NCBI GenBank assembly: GCA_963707965.1
Contig: CAVPRR010000004.1
Location: 248,001 to 312,000, forward strand
Direction: 5' to 3'
Source: VRUE01 sp963707965
Lineage (GTDB): Bacteria > Actinomycetota > Thermoleophilia > Solirubrobacterales > 70-9
DNA: 64,000 nt
A program made the position numbers and the translations under genes. A model generated the notes under the pieces. It saw nothing but the letters and a program-made list of their open reading frames with translations, was not told the DNA's origin and did no database searches. Below, in pieces: positions 15,358-23,130 of the stretch; position 1 is the stretch's first letter, and each line of letters begins with the position of its first letter.

Positions 15358-16752
15358 CTAGGAGGCGTCCTTGTCGCCGACCAGCACCCGCGCCTTCTCC
15401 GCGGCGAACTCCTCGTCCGTGAGGACGCCCTTGCCGTGCAGCTCGCCGAGGCGCTCGAGGTGGGTGAGGCGCGCGTCCTGGTCGGTGGCTGGCGCTGCGG
15501 CGGGCGGCGGCGCAGCCCCGGGCTTCTCCTCGCCGCCCTTGCGCATCTCCGGCAGGCGCAGCTTCGCAGCCCGCTCGCCGAGGTTGGCGCTCTTCACAGC
15601 GGTGGCGAATCGCTCCCTGGTGCGGCCGAACGAGCCGCTGAGTTGGGCGTCGGGGAATTCCTCGGCCGTCTGCCTGCGCAGCTCGCGGATGCCGAAGGCG
15701 GCCAGGCCGGCGATCGCCAGCGTGGTCAGGAATGAGCGCAGGTTCTGGGTCGGTGCCGAGAGGAAGTAGATGCAGACGACGATCGCCAGGCCCGCGTAGA
15801 CGTAGGCCGCATATTCGCGTAGGACCGGCGCCAGGGTGTGGCGGCTGGCCTGCGCGGATCCGGTCGGCGAGGCGATCCAGCCGGCGATGCCGAAGAGGAC
15901 CCCGATGACGATCACGGTGGTCGCGATGCTGGTCATCAGGGAGGTCGCGATCGACCATGTGGCTTCGACAGCTGGCTTGACACCTTCGTCGACGACAAGC
16001 TGGTTGACCACGATCCCTCCGACAACCTCCCGGGCAACGATCACGGCGAAGCCGGCGGCGATCAGTCCGACCCCGCAGAAGAGCACCGTTACCCAGCGTC
16101 CCTCGCGCGAGAGGTAGATCGCAAGGCCGAAGGCCAGGAAGGTGAGCAGGGAGAGAATCAGGGCGAGGCCCTTGATCCCCACCGCGATGTTCTGGGCCGT
16201 CTTCAGCTGGTCGGAGCGCAGAATCGTCACTTGGCCGGCGTCGGGGGGGAGCTTTTCGGCCAGGTTGGCCCCGATCCCGACCTGGTCGGCGAGGTTGGTG
16301 ACCAGGCTGCCGAGGTTCAGGGCCACGGTGCCGCCTTCTGTCGAGACCGCTTCACCCTTGTCTTCCAGCACCGCCAGCAGCTGTTCGTGCGCGGCCCGGT
16401 TGGCGTCCCGCCAGAGGCTCTGAGCGGTCGAGGTCTTGAGGATCTGATCGGCGCCGTCGCCAGCCACCTGCCTCAGGCCGCCGGACACGGGGCCCGCAAG
16501 CTGCTTGGTTTCGCCGGGCAGGATGTCTTCCAGTTCCTTTTCGACATCGACGTTCGCGTAGAGCTGGTCAACCAGGTATTCGCCGACCGCGGAGCGAATC
16601 GTCGGGTTCTGGATCAGCTTGTCGCTTGTGTCGACCCAGTCGTCGGTGTTCAGCGCCTGGCGCTCGACCCATATCCCGAACACGCTGAGGAAGGCGAGCA
16701 CCGAGCCCAGCACGACCAGCGCCTTCACGGTGCGCCGGCGCCCGCGGCTCAT
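15358..16752 (-). CDS. Multi-pass membrane protein with C-terminal SHOCT domain
   Basis: 464 residues. There is one membrane helix at residues ~10-27 (ALVVLGSVLAFLSVFGIWV), an extracytoplasmic region of about 150 residues, then four or more helices between ~185 and 350 (LALILSLLTFLAFGLAIYL, WVTVLFCGVGLIAAGFAVIV and others). A proline/alanine-rich linker follows, then a SHOCT motif at the end (THLERLGELHGKGVLTDEEF). SHOCT domains are short oligomerisation modules with no fixed function. The stop lies 10 bases from the convergent tRNA-Thr gene. I recognise only the SHOCT domain. Confidence 0.78.
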   Translation of the reverse strand: MSRGRRRTVKALVVLGSVLAFLSVFGIWVERQALNTDDWVDTSDKLIQNPTIRSAVGEYLVDQLYANVDVEKELEDILPGETKQLAGPVSGGLRQVAGDGADQILKTSTAQSLWRDANRAAHEQLLAVLEDKGEAVSTEGGTVALNLGSLVTNLADQVGIGANLAEKLPPDAGQVTILRSDQLKTAQNIAVGIKGLALILSLLTFLAFGLAIYLSREGRWVTVLFCGVGLIAAGFAVIVAREVVGGIVVNQLVVDEGVKPAVEATWSIATSLMTSIATTVIVIGVLFGIAGWIASPTGSAQASRHTLAPVLREYAAYVYAGLAIVVCIYFLSAPTQNLRSFLTTLAIAGLAAFGIRELRRQTAEEFPDAQLSGSFGRTRERFATAVKSANLGERAAKLRLPEMRKGGEEKPGAAPPPAAAPATDQDARLTHLERLGELHGKGVLTDEEFAAEKARVLVGDKDAS

Positions 16753-16844
16753 GTCTGGTTCTCGCGTTCGGCTCGCCGCGTGAGGAACCAGGGATGGACG
16801 CGCTTTCGCTCAGCGCTCATCGGGAGGATGGTATACGTGGACCA

Positions 16845-17762
16845 ATGAGGCTCGAGGGAATCCACCACATCACGGCGATCACCGCCGACGCTCAGAGGAA
16901 CGTCGACTTCTACGCGGGAGTGCTCGGGCTGCGGCTGGTCAAGAAGACCGTCAACCAGGACAACCCGTCCGTCTATCACCTCTTCTTCGCCGACGAGAGG
17001 GGCAGCGCCGGCTCCGACCTCACATTCTTCGAGTTCCCGGGGGTGCCGCCGGGCCGGGCCGGGGCGGGCGATGTCCACAGGATCGTCTGGCGGGTCGGTT
17101 CCCCGGGGTCGCTCGACTTCTGGGAGGGGCGCCTCGCCGCGAACGGAGTCCGGTCGGAGCGACTGGGGGAGGGCCTGCGGTTCTCCGATCCCGAGGGCCT
17201 CGATCACGAGCTCCTGGTTGCCGGCGTGGACGACGAGCCGCTGATCGCCGACCATCCCGAGGTTCCGGCGGAGCTGGCCCTGCAGGGCTTCCATGCGGTG
17301 CGCGCCTACAGCGGTGTGCCTGAGGCGAGTCGTGGCCTGCTGGAGGCGCTCGAGTTCGAGCCGACCGGTGAAGGTTGGGAGGCGCGCGGCGAGGAGCGCG
17401 GCGGCCTCTACGTCTACGACGAACCGCCACCGGAGCGGTCTTCACAGGGCGCTGGAAGCGTCCACCATGTCGCCTGGGCGTCGACGATGGACGAGCACGA
17501 GAAGTGGAGGGACAGGGCGATTTCGGCTGGCGCGCAACCCACACCGGTCATCGACCGTTTCTACTTCCGCTCCATCTACCTTCGGGAGCCGAGTGGCGTT
17601 CTGTTCGAGATCGCCACACTCGGTCCCGGCTTCACCGTGGACGAGCCGCTGGAGCACCTCGGGGAGAGGCTTTCGTTGCCGCCCGACTACGAGCACCTGC
17701 GCGCCGAGGTCGAGACGGGGCTCCGCCCGGTGCTCAATCCGCGTACGGCGGCGGCCGGGTAA
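16845..17762 (+). CDS. VOC-family ring-cleaving dioxygenase, hydroquinone 1,2-dioxygenase (PcpA/MhqO) type
   Basis: 305 residues. Two vicinal-oxygen-chelate modules. The first begins LEGIHHITAITADAQRN and contains FYAGVLGLRLVKKTVNQD; the second begins GFHAVRAYS. Iron ligands expected for the family are visible as His in GIHHIT, His in GSVHHVAWA and Glu in GVLFEIAT. This architecture is that of Fe(II) enzymes that open p-hydroquinones between the hydroxyl and neighbouring carbon. ATG 16845 starts directly before the first strand; upstream in-frame codons would give a non-conserved tail. A maleylacetate-reductase-like gene follows after 30 bases, which supports a hydroquinone lower pathway. A glyoxalase-like role is the alternative. 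Confidence 0.78.
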   Translation: MRLEGIHHITAITADAQRNVDFYAGVLGLRLVKKTVNQDNPSVYHLFFADERGSAGSDLTFFEFPGVPPGRAGAGDVHRIVWRVGSPGSLDFWEGRLAANGVRSERLGEGLRFSDPEGLDHELLVAGVDDEPLIADHPEVPAELALQGFHAVRAYSGVPEASRGLLEALEFEPTGEGWEARGEERGGLYVYDEPPPERSSQGAGSVHHVAWASTMDEHEKWRDRAISAGAQPTPVIDRFYFRSIYLREPSGVLFEIATLGPGFTVDEPLEHLGERLSLPPDYEHLRAEVETGLRPVLNPRTAAAG

Positions 17763-17792
17763 GCGGGACCGGCGAGTGAGCGGGCCCGGCGG

Positions 17793-18797
17793 GTGAACGG
17801 CAACTTCGTCTGGAGGGACGCGGGCCGCGTGGTCGTGTTTCGGCAAGGCGGCATCGAGGGAGCCCCGCAGCTGCTGCGCGAGCATGGGTTTGAGCCATTC
17901 GAGCTGCTGAGCACACCCCGGGCGCTGCTCGGCGCGCCGGAGCTCGAGGCGGCGGCCGCTGCCGTGCACGCGGTTCCGGCGCAGCAGGTTCCCGAGGCGG
18001 CCGCCAGCCTGCTCGACCGGGTTCGCTCGGAGTGCCTGGTCGCGCTCGGCGGCGGCCGCACGATCGACACGGCGAAGGCAATCGCCTCGGTCACGGGTGC
18101 CCGGGTCGCGGCAATCCCGACGACCCTGTCGGGAGCCGAGATGACCGGGATCCACCGCCTTCCCGCGGGTGCCGAGAGCCGGGTTCGCTCGCTGATTCGT
18201 CCACAGCTGGCGATCGCCGACCCGCAGGCGATGACCACTCAGGCCGAGCGGGTGCTGCGGGCCAGCGCTATGAACAGCCTCGCCCATGGCGCCGACTCCC
18301 TCTACACACCGTTCGCCAACCCGGTCTCGCAGATGACCGCGCTGCGCGGCGCCGAGCTGATCGCGAGTGCGCTTGACGAAGAGCGCGCCAGGCGCGACGT
18401 CGCCGCCCTGGCCCAGGGGGCGCTGCTCTGCGCATACGCGATCGACTCCGCCGCCTTTGGGATGCACCACGTGATCTGCCAGACACTGGTGCGGATATGC
18501 GGCAGCCCCCACGCCGAGACCAACGCGGCGATCCTGCCCCGCGCGCTGTCCTTCATGGTCCCCCGCGTCCCCGACGGCCTCTCCCCCTTCGCGGAGGCGA
18601 TCGCGGCGGTCCCCGCCGGCATCGAAGCCCGGATTCGCGAGTTGGGCGGTGACCCGGCTGGCCTGGGCGAACTGGGGGCGGAACGCTCGAAGCTCGACCA
18701 GGCGCTGGACTCGATGCTCATTCGGCCGGAGCTGGCATTCACGCCCGAGCCACCGACTCGCGAGGACCTCGAGAAGCTCGTCGACGAAGCCTGGTAG
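17793..18797 (+). CDS. Iron-containing alcohol dehydrogenase, maleylacetate reductase-like
   Basis: 334 residues, short for group III alcohol dehydrogenases (about 380) but near maleylacetate reductases (about 350). The cofactor loop ALGGGRTIDTAKAIA, the IPTTLSGAEMT stretch and metal-binding His residues in NSLAHGADSLY, GMHHVICQ and SPHAETNAAILP are all present. Maleylacetate reductases reduce maleylacetate to 3-oxoadipate with NAD(P)H. Pairing with the ring-cleavage dioxygenase 30 bases upstream fits this. Start GTG 17793 is weakly supported by ribosome-site sequence. The last 21 bases including the stop are duplicated just downstream. Confidence 0.8.
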   Translation: MNGNFVWRDAGRVVVFRQGGIEGAPQLLREHGFEPFELLSTPRALLGAPELEAAAAAVHAVPAQQVPEAAASLLDRVRSECLVALGGGRTIDTAKAIASVTGARVAAIPTTLSGAEMTGIHRLPAGAESRVRSLIRPQLAIADPQAMTTQAERVLRASAMNSLAHGADSLYTPFANPVSQMTALRGAELIASALDEERARRDVAALAQGALLCAYAIDSAAFGMHHVICQTLVRICGSPHAETNAAILPRALSFMVPRVPDGLSPFAEAIAAVPAGIEARIRELGGDPAGLGELGAERSKLDQALDSMLIRPELAFTPEPPTREDLEKLVDEAW

Positions 18798-18818
18798 TTC
18801 GTCGAGGAAGCCTGGTAG
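18777..18818 (+). repeat. 21-bp tandem duplication at a stop codon
   Basis: Bases 18777-18797 (ending ...GAAGCCTGGTAG) are repeated at 18798-18818 with two mismatches. The second copy would encode the same C-terminal residues and a second in-frame stop, so the event is silent. Confidence 0.8.
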
Positions 18819-18864
18819 GCAGGGTTCTCGGTAACTCTGGTCCCTCGCATGTGTAGCGCTCTGC

Positions 18865-20532
18865 GTGACCGAAGAGCGCCTCAGTCGCTACCACCGGTAC
18901 ACGCGCCGCCACGGGGTTAACTGGCCCATGTACCTGCTCGCGCGGGTCCTCATGACGCCGTTCTTTCTCGCGTACTTCCGGTACGCCCGCCACGGGCGTG
19001 ACCACGGCCGCGTCAGGGGCGGTCTGATCGTGGCAGCCAACCACCGCAGCTTCCTCGACCCGTTTGTGATCGGCGGGGCTCTTCCCTGGCGCCGGCCGGT
19101 GAACTACGTCGCCAAGGTCGAGCTGTTCGAGCCTCGTTGGCGGGGCTGGCTGCTGTCGCGGCTCGGCGCCTTTCCGATTCGGCGAGGTGAGTCGGATGAG
19201 ATCTCGATGGAGACCGCTCGCCAGGTGGTCCGGCGTGGCGGCACGGTTTGCATCTTCCCCGAGGGAACCCGCATTCGCAGCGGCGCGCTGGCCGCGCCGA
19301 AGCGGGGGGTCGGGCGGCTCGCCCTGCAAAGCGGCGTTCCCGTCCTTCCCGCTGCCGTGTTCGGAACCGAGCACGTGCGCCGCGGCTGGCGGATCCGGCC
19401 GCGCCGGGTGAGGGTGCGACTCGGCCGGGCGATGACCTTCCCGCGTGCTGCTCATCCCTCACCGCCGCTCGCGGAGGCGGTGACGGCGAGGATCTGGCCG
19501 AACATCCTGCTCCAGTGGGAAGAGATGGGCGGCCTGCCGCCGATGCGGCGTGCCGCGGTGATCGGCGCGGGCAGCTGGGGAACCGCCGTTGCCGTGCTGC
19601 TCGCACGGGGTGGGCTCGATGTGCAGCTCGGCGCCCGCACCGCTGAGCAGGCGAGCGAGATGGTGGAGGCGCGGGAGAACCGGCGCTACCTCGAGGGAGT
19701 CGAGCTGCCCGACTCGCTTCAGGTGGGCCTTGCATCCGACATCGAGCTCGCCGGGCTCGATCTCGTCTGCCTCGCAATCCCCTCTAGTTCCCTGCCGCAG
19801 GCGGTTGGTGCGATTGCAGATCGAGTCAGCGACCGTTCCTCGGTGCTGCTGCTGACCAAGGGACTGATCGGCCCGCGCGGTCAGCTTCCATCCGAATACG
19901 TCGGCGAAAGGGTCCGGGCTCGTGCCCTTGCCTCACTCGGGGGACCCGCCCACGCACGCGAGGCGGTCTCCGGGTCTGCCGCTCTCGTTCTCGGCTCCGC
20001 CGATCCGGACCTGCGCAACCAGCTCGGCGAGGTCTTCGACGGAGCCGGCCTCGTCTGCGAGCGCTCCCGGGACGTGACCGGCGTCGAGATGGCGGGGGCC
20101 GCCAAGAACGCCGCCGCGCTTGCCGCCGCGGCCACCCTGCCGCACGGTCTCAATGCGGCGGGAATTGCCGCGGCTCAGGTTTGGCGTGAGTGCATCGATT
20201 ACGCGATGTCGCGCGGAGCCGAGCTGGAGACCTTCTCGGGGCTGGCAGGCGTCGGCGATCTGACCGCGACGCTGCTGGCGCCTGCGGGCCGCAACCGCCG
20301 CGCCGGGGAGCTGCTCGGCCATGGGACGCCGGCGAGGGAGATCCCGGCTCTGATCGGTCAGGCCTCGGAGGGGCTGGATGCGGTGCCGCTGCTGGCCACC
20401 GCCATTCTTGCCTCCGGCAGGTCTGCCGAGGCCCTGGGGGGGCTGGCCGCCCTGATCAGAGGTGAGATCGACGCCGATGCATGGGTCGCACAGCTGCACC
20501 GGGTCGAGCGGTCGAGGAGGGCAGCCGCATGA
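18865..20532 (+). CDS. Fused 1-acylglycerol-3-phosphate acyltransferase and glycerol-3-phosphate dehydrogenase (PlsC-GpsA)
   Basis: 555 residues in one uninterrupted frame. Residues 1-222 are a PlsC acyltransferase with a membrane-associated N-terminal helix, the catalytic NHRSFLD (~59-65) and the FPEGTR substrate motif (~130). Residues 226-555 are a complete GpsA: Rossmann loop AVIGAGSWGTAVAVLLARGG, LTKGL, GAAKNAAALAAAATL with the catalytic Lys, and LAGVGDLTATL. GpsA makes sn-glycerol-3-phosphate from DHAP, and PlsC esterifies the sn-2 position of lysophosphatidate, so the fusion links two steps of phospholipid synthesis. An internal ATG at 19543 could release GpsA alone, but no ribosome site precedes it. 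Confidence 0.92.
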   Translation: MTEERLSRYHRYTRRHGVNWPMYLLARVLMTPFFLAYFRYARHGRDHGRVRGGLIVAANHRSFLDPFVIGGALPWRRPVNYVAKVELFEPRWRGWLLSRLGAFPIRRGESDEISMETARQVVRRGGTVCIFPEGTRIRSGALAAPKRGVGRLALQSGVPVLPAAVFGTEHVRRGWRIRPRRVRVRLGRAMTFPRAAHPSPPLAEAVTARIWPNILLQWEEMGGLPPMRRAAVIGAGSWGTAVAVLLARGGLDVQLGARTAEQASEMVEARENRRYLEGVELPDSLQVGLASDIELAGLDLVCLAIPSSSLPQAVGAIADRVSDRSSVLLLTKGLIGPRGQLPSEYVGERVRARALASLGGPAHAREAVSGSAALVLGSADPDLRNQLGEVFDGAGLVCERSRDVTGVEMAGAAKNAAALAAAATLPHGLNAAGIAAAQVWRECIDYAMSRGAELETFSGLAGVGDLTATLLAPAGRNRRAGELLGHGTPAREIPALIGQASEGLDAVPLLATAILASGRSAEALGGLAALIRGEIDADAWVAQLHRVERSRRAAA

Positions 20533-20556
20533 GGCGATCCGGAGTCGACCATGCGG

Positions 20557-20718
20557 AGGCCTGACGTGGGTTATCCACGCACGCGGATGGCGTCGCATGC
20601 CGGCACTGGATCGCCACCCGCGGTCTCGCGGGTAGTTTCAACCACCCGCTTCGCCCGCGTGCGGCGCCCAGCTTGGCCTGCGACGCCCCCGCGCACACGC
20701 CTAACCCAGATCAGGCCT
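20557..20718. repeat. Inverted-repeat bounded intergenic segment
   Basis: AGGCCTGACGTGGGTTA (20557-20573) and TAACCCAGATCAGGCCT (20702-20718) match as inverted repeats at 15 of 17 positions and bracket a non-coding segment. The left arm runs on into TTATCCACG, one base off a DnaA box. The core TGAYGTGGGTTATCCAC recurs at 25466. It fills the 199-base gap between plsC-gpsA and the ECF sigma gene; nothing else was seen there except the ECF -10 box. Confidence 0.6.
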
Positions 20719-20719
20719 C

Positions 20720-20725
20720 TAGGCT
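20720..20725 (+). promoter_or_regulatory. -10-like element of the ECF sigma gene
   Basis: TAGGCT, six bases before GTG 20732, implying a leaderless transcript. No ribosome site is present. Confidence 0.4.
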
Positions 20726-20731
20726 TGGCGG

Positions 20732-21292
20732 GTGAGCGGCGATCTGGAGAACGTCGAGCCGTCGGGCCTCGACCCGGCCGCCAAGGCAGAGCTCGACCGG
20801 GCCTTCGAGGACCTGTATCGGGCCCACCTGCGGGACGTCTATTCATATGCCTACTACAGGATCGGCAATCGCCACGATGCCGAAGACCTGACCGAGCAGG
20901 CCTTCCTTCAGGCCTACCGCCACTTCGACAGGGCGCGGCGCGAGTCCGACGGCCGGCCGCTGCGCCCGTGGCTGATCCGGATCGCCCACAACCTCGCCCT
21001 CAACTACCACCGGGACCGCTCGCGCCGGCCGCAGACCCCACTGGACAGCGCCGACCCGATCGTGGCTCGCCACGGCACGGAGGCGATCGCCGAGGGTCGC
21101 GAGGAGCTGCGGCAGGTGATGGAGAACCTGGAGCATCTGCCGGGCGACCGGCGCGATGCTCTGATCATGCGCTTTGCGCTGGGGATGGACAACCGCGAGA
21201 TCGCCCGTTCGCTGGGTCGAAGCGACGGGGCCACCAAGGTCTTGATCCATCGCGCGATCAGGCAGCTGCAGGAGGAGATGAGCGATGAGTGA
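20732..21292 (+). CDS. ECF-type RNA polymerase sigma factor
   Basis: 186 residues. Sigma region 2 at about 25-95 (FEDLYRAHLRDVYSYAYYRIG, RHDAEDLTEQAFLQAYRHFDR, WLIRIAHNLALNYHRDRSRR) and region 4 at about 125-180 (LEHLPGDRRDALIMRFALGMDNREIARSLGRSDGATK) with the HTH. No region 1 or 3, so an ECF factor. The next gene overlaps by 8 bases and encodes a small membrane protein, the usual place of an anti-sigma factor. Preceded by the leaderless-type -10 TAGGCT. The ECF subgroup was not assigned. Confidence 0.9.
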   Translation: MSGDLENVEPSGLDPAAKAELDRAFEDLYRAHLRDVYSYAYYRIGNRHDAEDLTEQAFLQAYRHFDRARRESDGRPLRPWLIRIAHNLALNYHRDRSRRPQTPLDSADPIVARHGTEAIAEGREELRQVMENLEHLPGDRRDALIMRFALGMDNREIARSLGRSDGATKVLIHRAIRQLQEEMSDE

Positions 21293-21629
21293 CATGAGCG
21301 AACGCTTGACCGGCAGCAGCTGGGACGTCGAGTTGCTGCTCGCCGACGCGCTGCGGCCAATCGAGCCACCCGAGCGTTTCTCGGGGCGTGTCGAGGACAC
21401 GCTCGCAGCGGTGACCCAGGCCGCCGCGGAGGAGCTTTCGGATTGGGCCGAGGAACTCTCCGAGAGCGAGTTGCGTGCACTTCGCGACCCCCGCAACTGG
21501 GTGCGCCCGGTGGTGGCGGTGGGTGCCGGCGGCATTGCCACCGGAGCCCTCGTCCTGCTCGAGGTGCGAAGGCGTGGCCGCCGGCGCGCCAGCGGCCTGC
21601 GCTCGATCGCCGGTCGCATTCGGCCATAG
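21285..21629 (+). CDS. Small membrane-anchored protein, possible anti-sigma partner
   Basis: 114 residues. The cytosolic N-terminal part has SWDVELLLADALRPIEPPERFSGRVEDTLAAV, rich in acidic residues. One probable membrane segment lies at ~75-92 (VRPVVAVGAGGIATGALVLL), followed by a basic tail. The start overlaps the end of the ECF sigma gene, implying translational coupling. No zinc-binding HxxxCxxC anti-sigma motif is visible, so the anti-sigma role rests on position and topology alone. A hairpin follows at 21633. Confidence 0.6.
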   Translation: MSDMSERLTGSSWDVELLLADALRPIEPPERFSGRVEDTLAAVTQAAAEELSDWAEELSESELRALRDPRNWVRPVVAVGAGGIATGALVLLEVRRRGRRRASGLRSIAGRIRP

Positions 21630-21632
21630 GAG

Positions 21633-21662
21633 TCGAATTCGGCCGCAGAACGCCGAATTCGA
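21633..21662. terminator. Hairpin between convergent genes
   Basis: Perfect 11-bp stem TCGAATTCGGC / GCCGAATTCGA with an 8-base loop, four bases after the anti-sigma-like gene and 25 before the end of the DUF4383 gene. No U-run; two-way terminator by position. Confidence 0.55.
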
Positions 21663-21687
21663 ACGTGACGAGTGGTTGGGGCGGACG

Positions 21688-22098
21688 CTAGGCGGGCGCG
21701 GGCTCGCGGGCGCCGTCGATCGGCGTGGCCATGGCTGCGCCGGTGCCGAGCAGGCCGAGGGCCAGGTGGAGGAGGTTGTCCCCCGTGCTGACCGGGATGA
21801 GGCCAAGGATCGACTGGCCGCCGCCGAGGATGAACCCCCAGAGCGCGATTGCGATGAACGCGATGCCCAGCCACAGGGCGTACTGGCGAGCCGCGTAGCC
21901 GGCCACCAGCAGGCCGGTCGCCCCGGTGAGGATGTGGACGATGTTGTGCCATCCGTTCACGGCGAAGATTCCGAACAGGTCATCGACGTGGCCGGGGCTG
22001 CCGAACGACGATGTGTAGAAGAAGCCGGCGATTCCGGCGATCACAAGGACACCCCCAACGAGGGTCGCGTAGAGCCTTGCCGGGGTTGCTCCTTCCAT
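21688..22098 (-). CDS. DUF4383 family membrane protein
   Basis: 136 residues with four hydrophobic segments: RLYATLVGGVLVIAGIAGFFY, a second around WHNIVHILTGATGLLVAGY, WLGIAFIAIALWGFILGG and NLLHLALGLLGTGAAM. The paired (N)xxHxxxG motifs (NIVHILTGATG and NLLHLALGLLG) are the DUF4383 signature. Function unknown; these are common actinobacterial membrane proteins. ATG 22098 is preceded by a good GGGAGGAG ribosome site. The gene is divergent from the rhomboid gene 57 bases away. Confidence 0.85.
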   Translation of the reverse strand: MEGATPARLYATLVGGVLVIAGIAGFFYTSSFGSPGHVDDLFGIFAVNGWHNIVHILTGATGLLVAGYAARQYALWLGIAFIAIALWGFILGGGQSILGLIPVSTGDNLLHLALGLLGTGAAMATPIDGAREPAPA

Positions 22099-22155
22099 CC
22101 CTCTCCTCCCGTCGCGCGGTTCTGGTCGAGCCGATTGTAGGCTCCCCGGTCCGAC

Positions 22156-22977
22156 ATGACCCAGACCTGCTACCGGCATCCGAACCGCGAGACTGGAGTC
22201 TCCTGCTCGTCGTGCGGCCGGCCGATCTGCCCCGACTGCATGACTCCCACCCCCGTCGGCATGCGCTGCCCGGAGTGCGCCAGGCAGCGCACCCGGGTGA
22301 CCCGCGGCGCGCTCGGCCCGGGCCGCTACGACGCCCCCGCGACCTTCGTCCTGATCGCGCTCAACGCCGCCGCCTTCCTCGCCGAGATCGCGGGCGGCAC
22401 GGGCGGCCTCAGCGGCACAGGCAGTTCGATCATCACCGACTTCGGCCTGCGCGGCATCTCAATCGCGGACGGCGAGTGGTACCGCATCCTCACCGGCGGT
22501 TTCCTGCATGCGGGCCTGTTTCACATCGGCTTCAACATGTTTGCGCTCTTCATCCTCGGCCGCCTGCTGGAGCCGGCGATTGGCACTCCGCGCTTCGTGG
22601 CCCTCTACTTCGCCTCGCTCTTCGCCGGTGCCTTCGGAGCGCTGGCGCTCACCGACCCGCTGCAGGTGACGGTCGGCGCGTCGGGCGCGATCTTCGGTCT
22701 CTTCGGCGCAACCTTCGTGATCGCTCGCGGGCGCGGGCTCAACACAGTCGCTTCCGAGCTCGGGTTCCTGCTCCTGATCAACCTGGCGCTTACGTTCGGC
22801 ATTCGCGGCATCAGCATCGGTGGGCACCTCGGCGGGCTGGCGGGTGGGCTGCTCTGCGCAGTCATAATCGTCGCCGGCGAACGGGGGCTGCTCGGATCGA
22901 AGCGGCTGCCCGTTGAGCTGGTTGCGATGACGCTCGTTGGAGTCGTCTCGATCGCCGGCGCCCTCAGCGTCGCCTGA
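22156..22977 (+). CDS. Rhomboid family intramembrane serine protease with N-terminal zinc finger
   Basis: 273 residues. The first ~45 residues form a B-box-like zinc finger with ligands C5, H8, C17, C20, C25, C28, C38 and C41. Six membrane helices follow. The catalytic Ser is in VGASGAIFG (about residue 176) and the His in GGHLGGLAGG (about 224). The GFNMFALFILG helix-2 region and HAGLFHIGFN are as in active rhomboids. It should cleave membrane-protein helices within the bilayer; substrates are unknown. TAGGCT at 22138-22143 may be its -10 box. Three 31-bp tandem repeats follow the stop. Confidence 0.92.
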   Translation: MTQTCYRHPNRETGVSCSSCGRPICPDCMTPTPVGMRCPECARQRTRVTRGALGPGRYDAPATFVLIALNAAAFLAEIAGGTGGLSGTGSSIITDFGLRGISIADGEWYRILTGGFLHAGLFHIGFNMFALFILGRLLEPAIGTPRFVALYFASLFAGAFGALALTDPLQVTVGASGAIFGLFGATFVIARGRGLNTVASELGFLLLINLALTFGIRGISIGGHLGGLAGGLLCAVIIVAGERGLLGSKRLPVELVAMTLVGVVSIAGALSVA

Positions 22978-23001
22978 CCGCACGCCGGCCGGCCAGAGGA
23001 C

Positions 23002-23094
23002 GCGTGCCGACGGGCCTCAAACGTCCACATACGCGTGTCGAGGGGCCTCAAACGTCCACATACGCGTGTCGAGGGGCCTCAAGCGTCCACATAT
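23002..23094. repeat. Three tandem 31-bp direct repeats
   Basis: Three adjacent copies (23002-23032, 23033-23063, 23064-23094) of a unit starting GCGTGTCGAGGGGCCTC and ending CGTCCACATAC. Copy 1 has two changes near its start, and copy 3 has one internal change and a degenerate end. There is no spacer between copies. They occupy the 152-base gap between the convergent rhomboid and BtuF-like genes. Confidence 0.9.
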
Positions 23095-23130
23095 TCGACG
23101 AAGTCGGCCCGTCGGCGGAGAGGAGATGGA

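Noticed and set aside
19523..20532. Separate gpsA gene downstream of plsC
   Set aside because: The frame is continuous with PlsC, and no ribosome site precedes the internal ATGs at 19523 and 19543.
23002..23094. CRISPR array
   Set aside because: Repeats are directly adjacent with no spacers, only three copies, and no cas genes are present.
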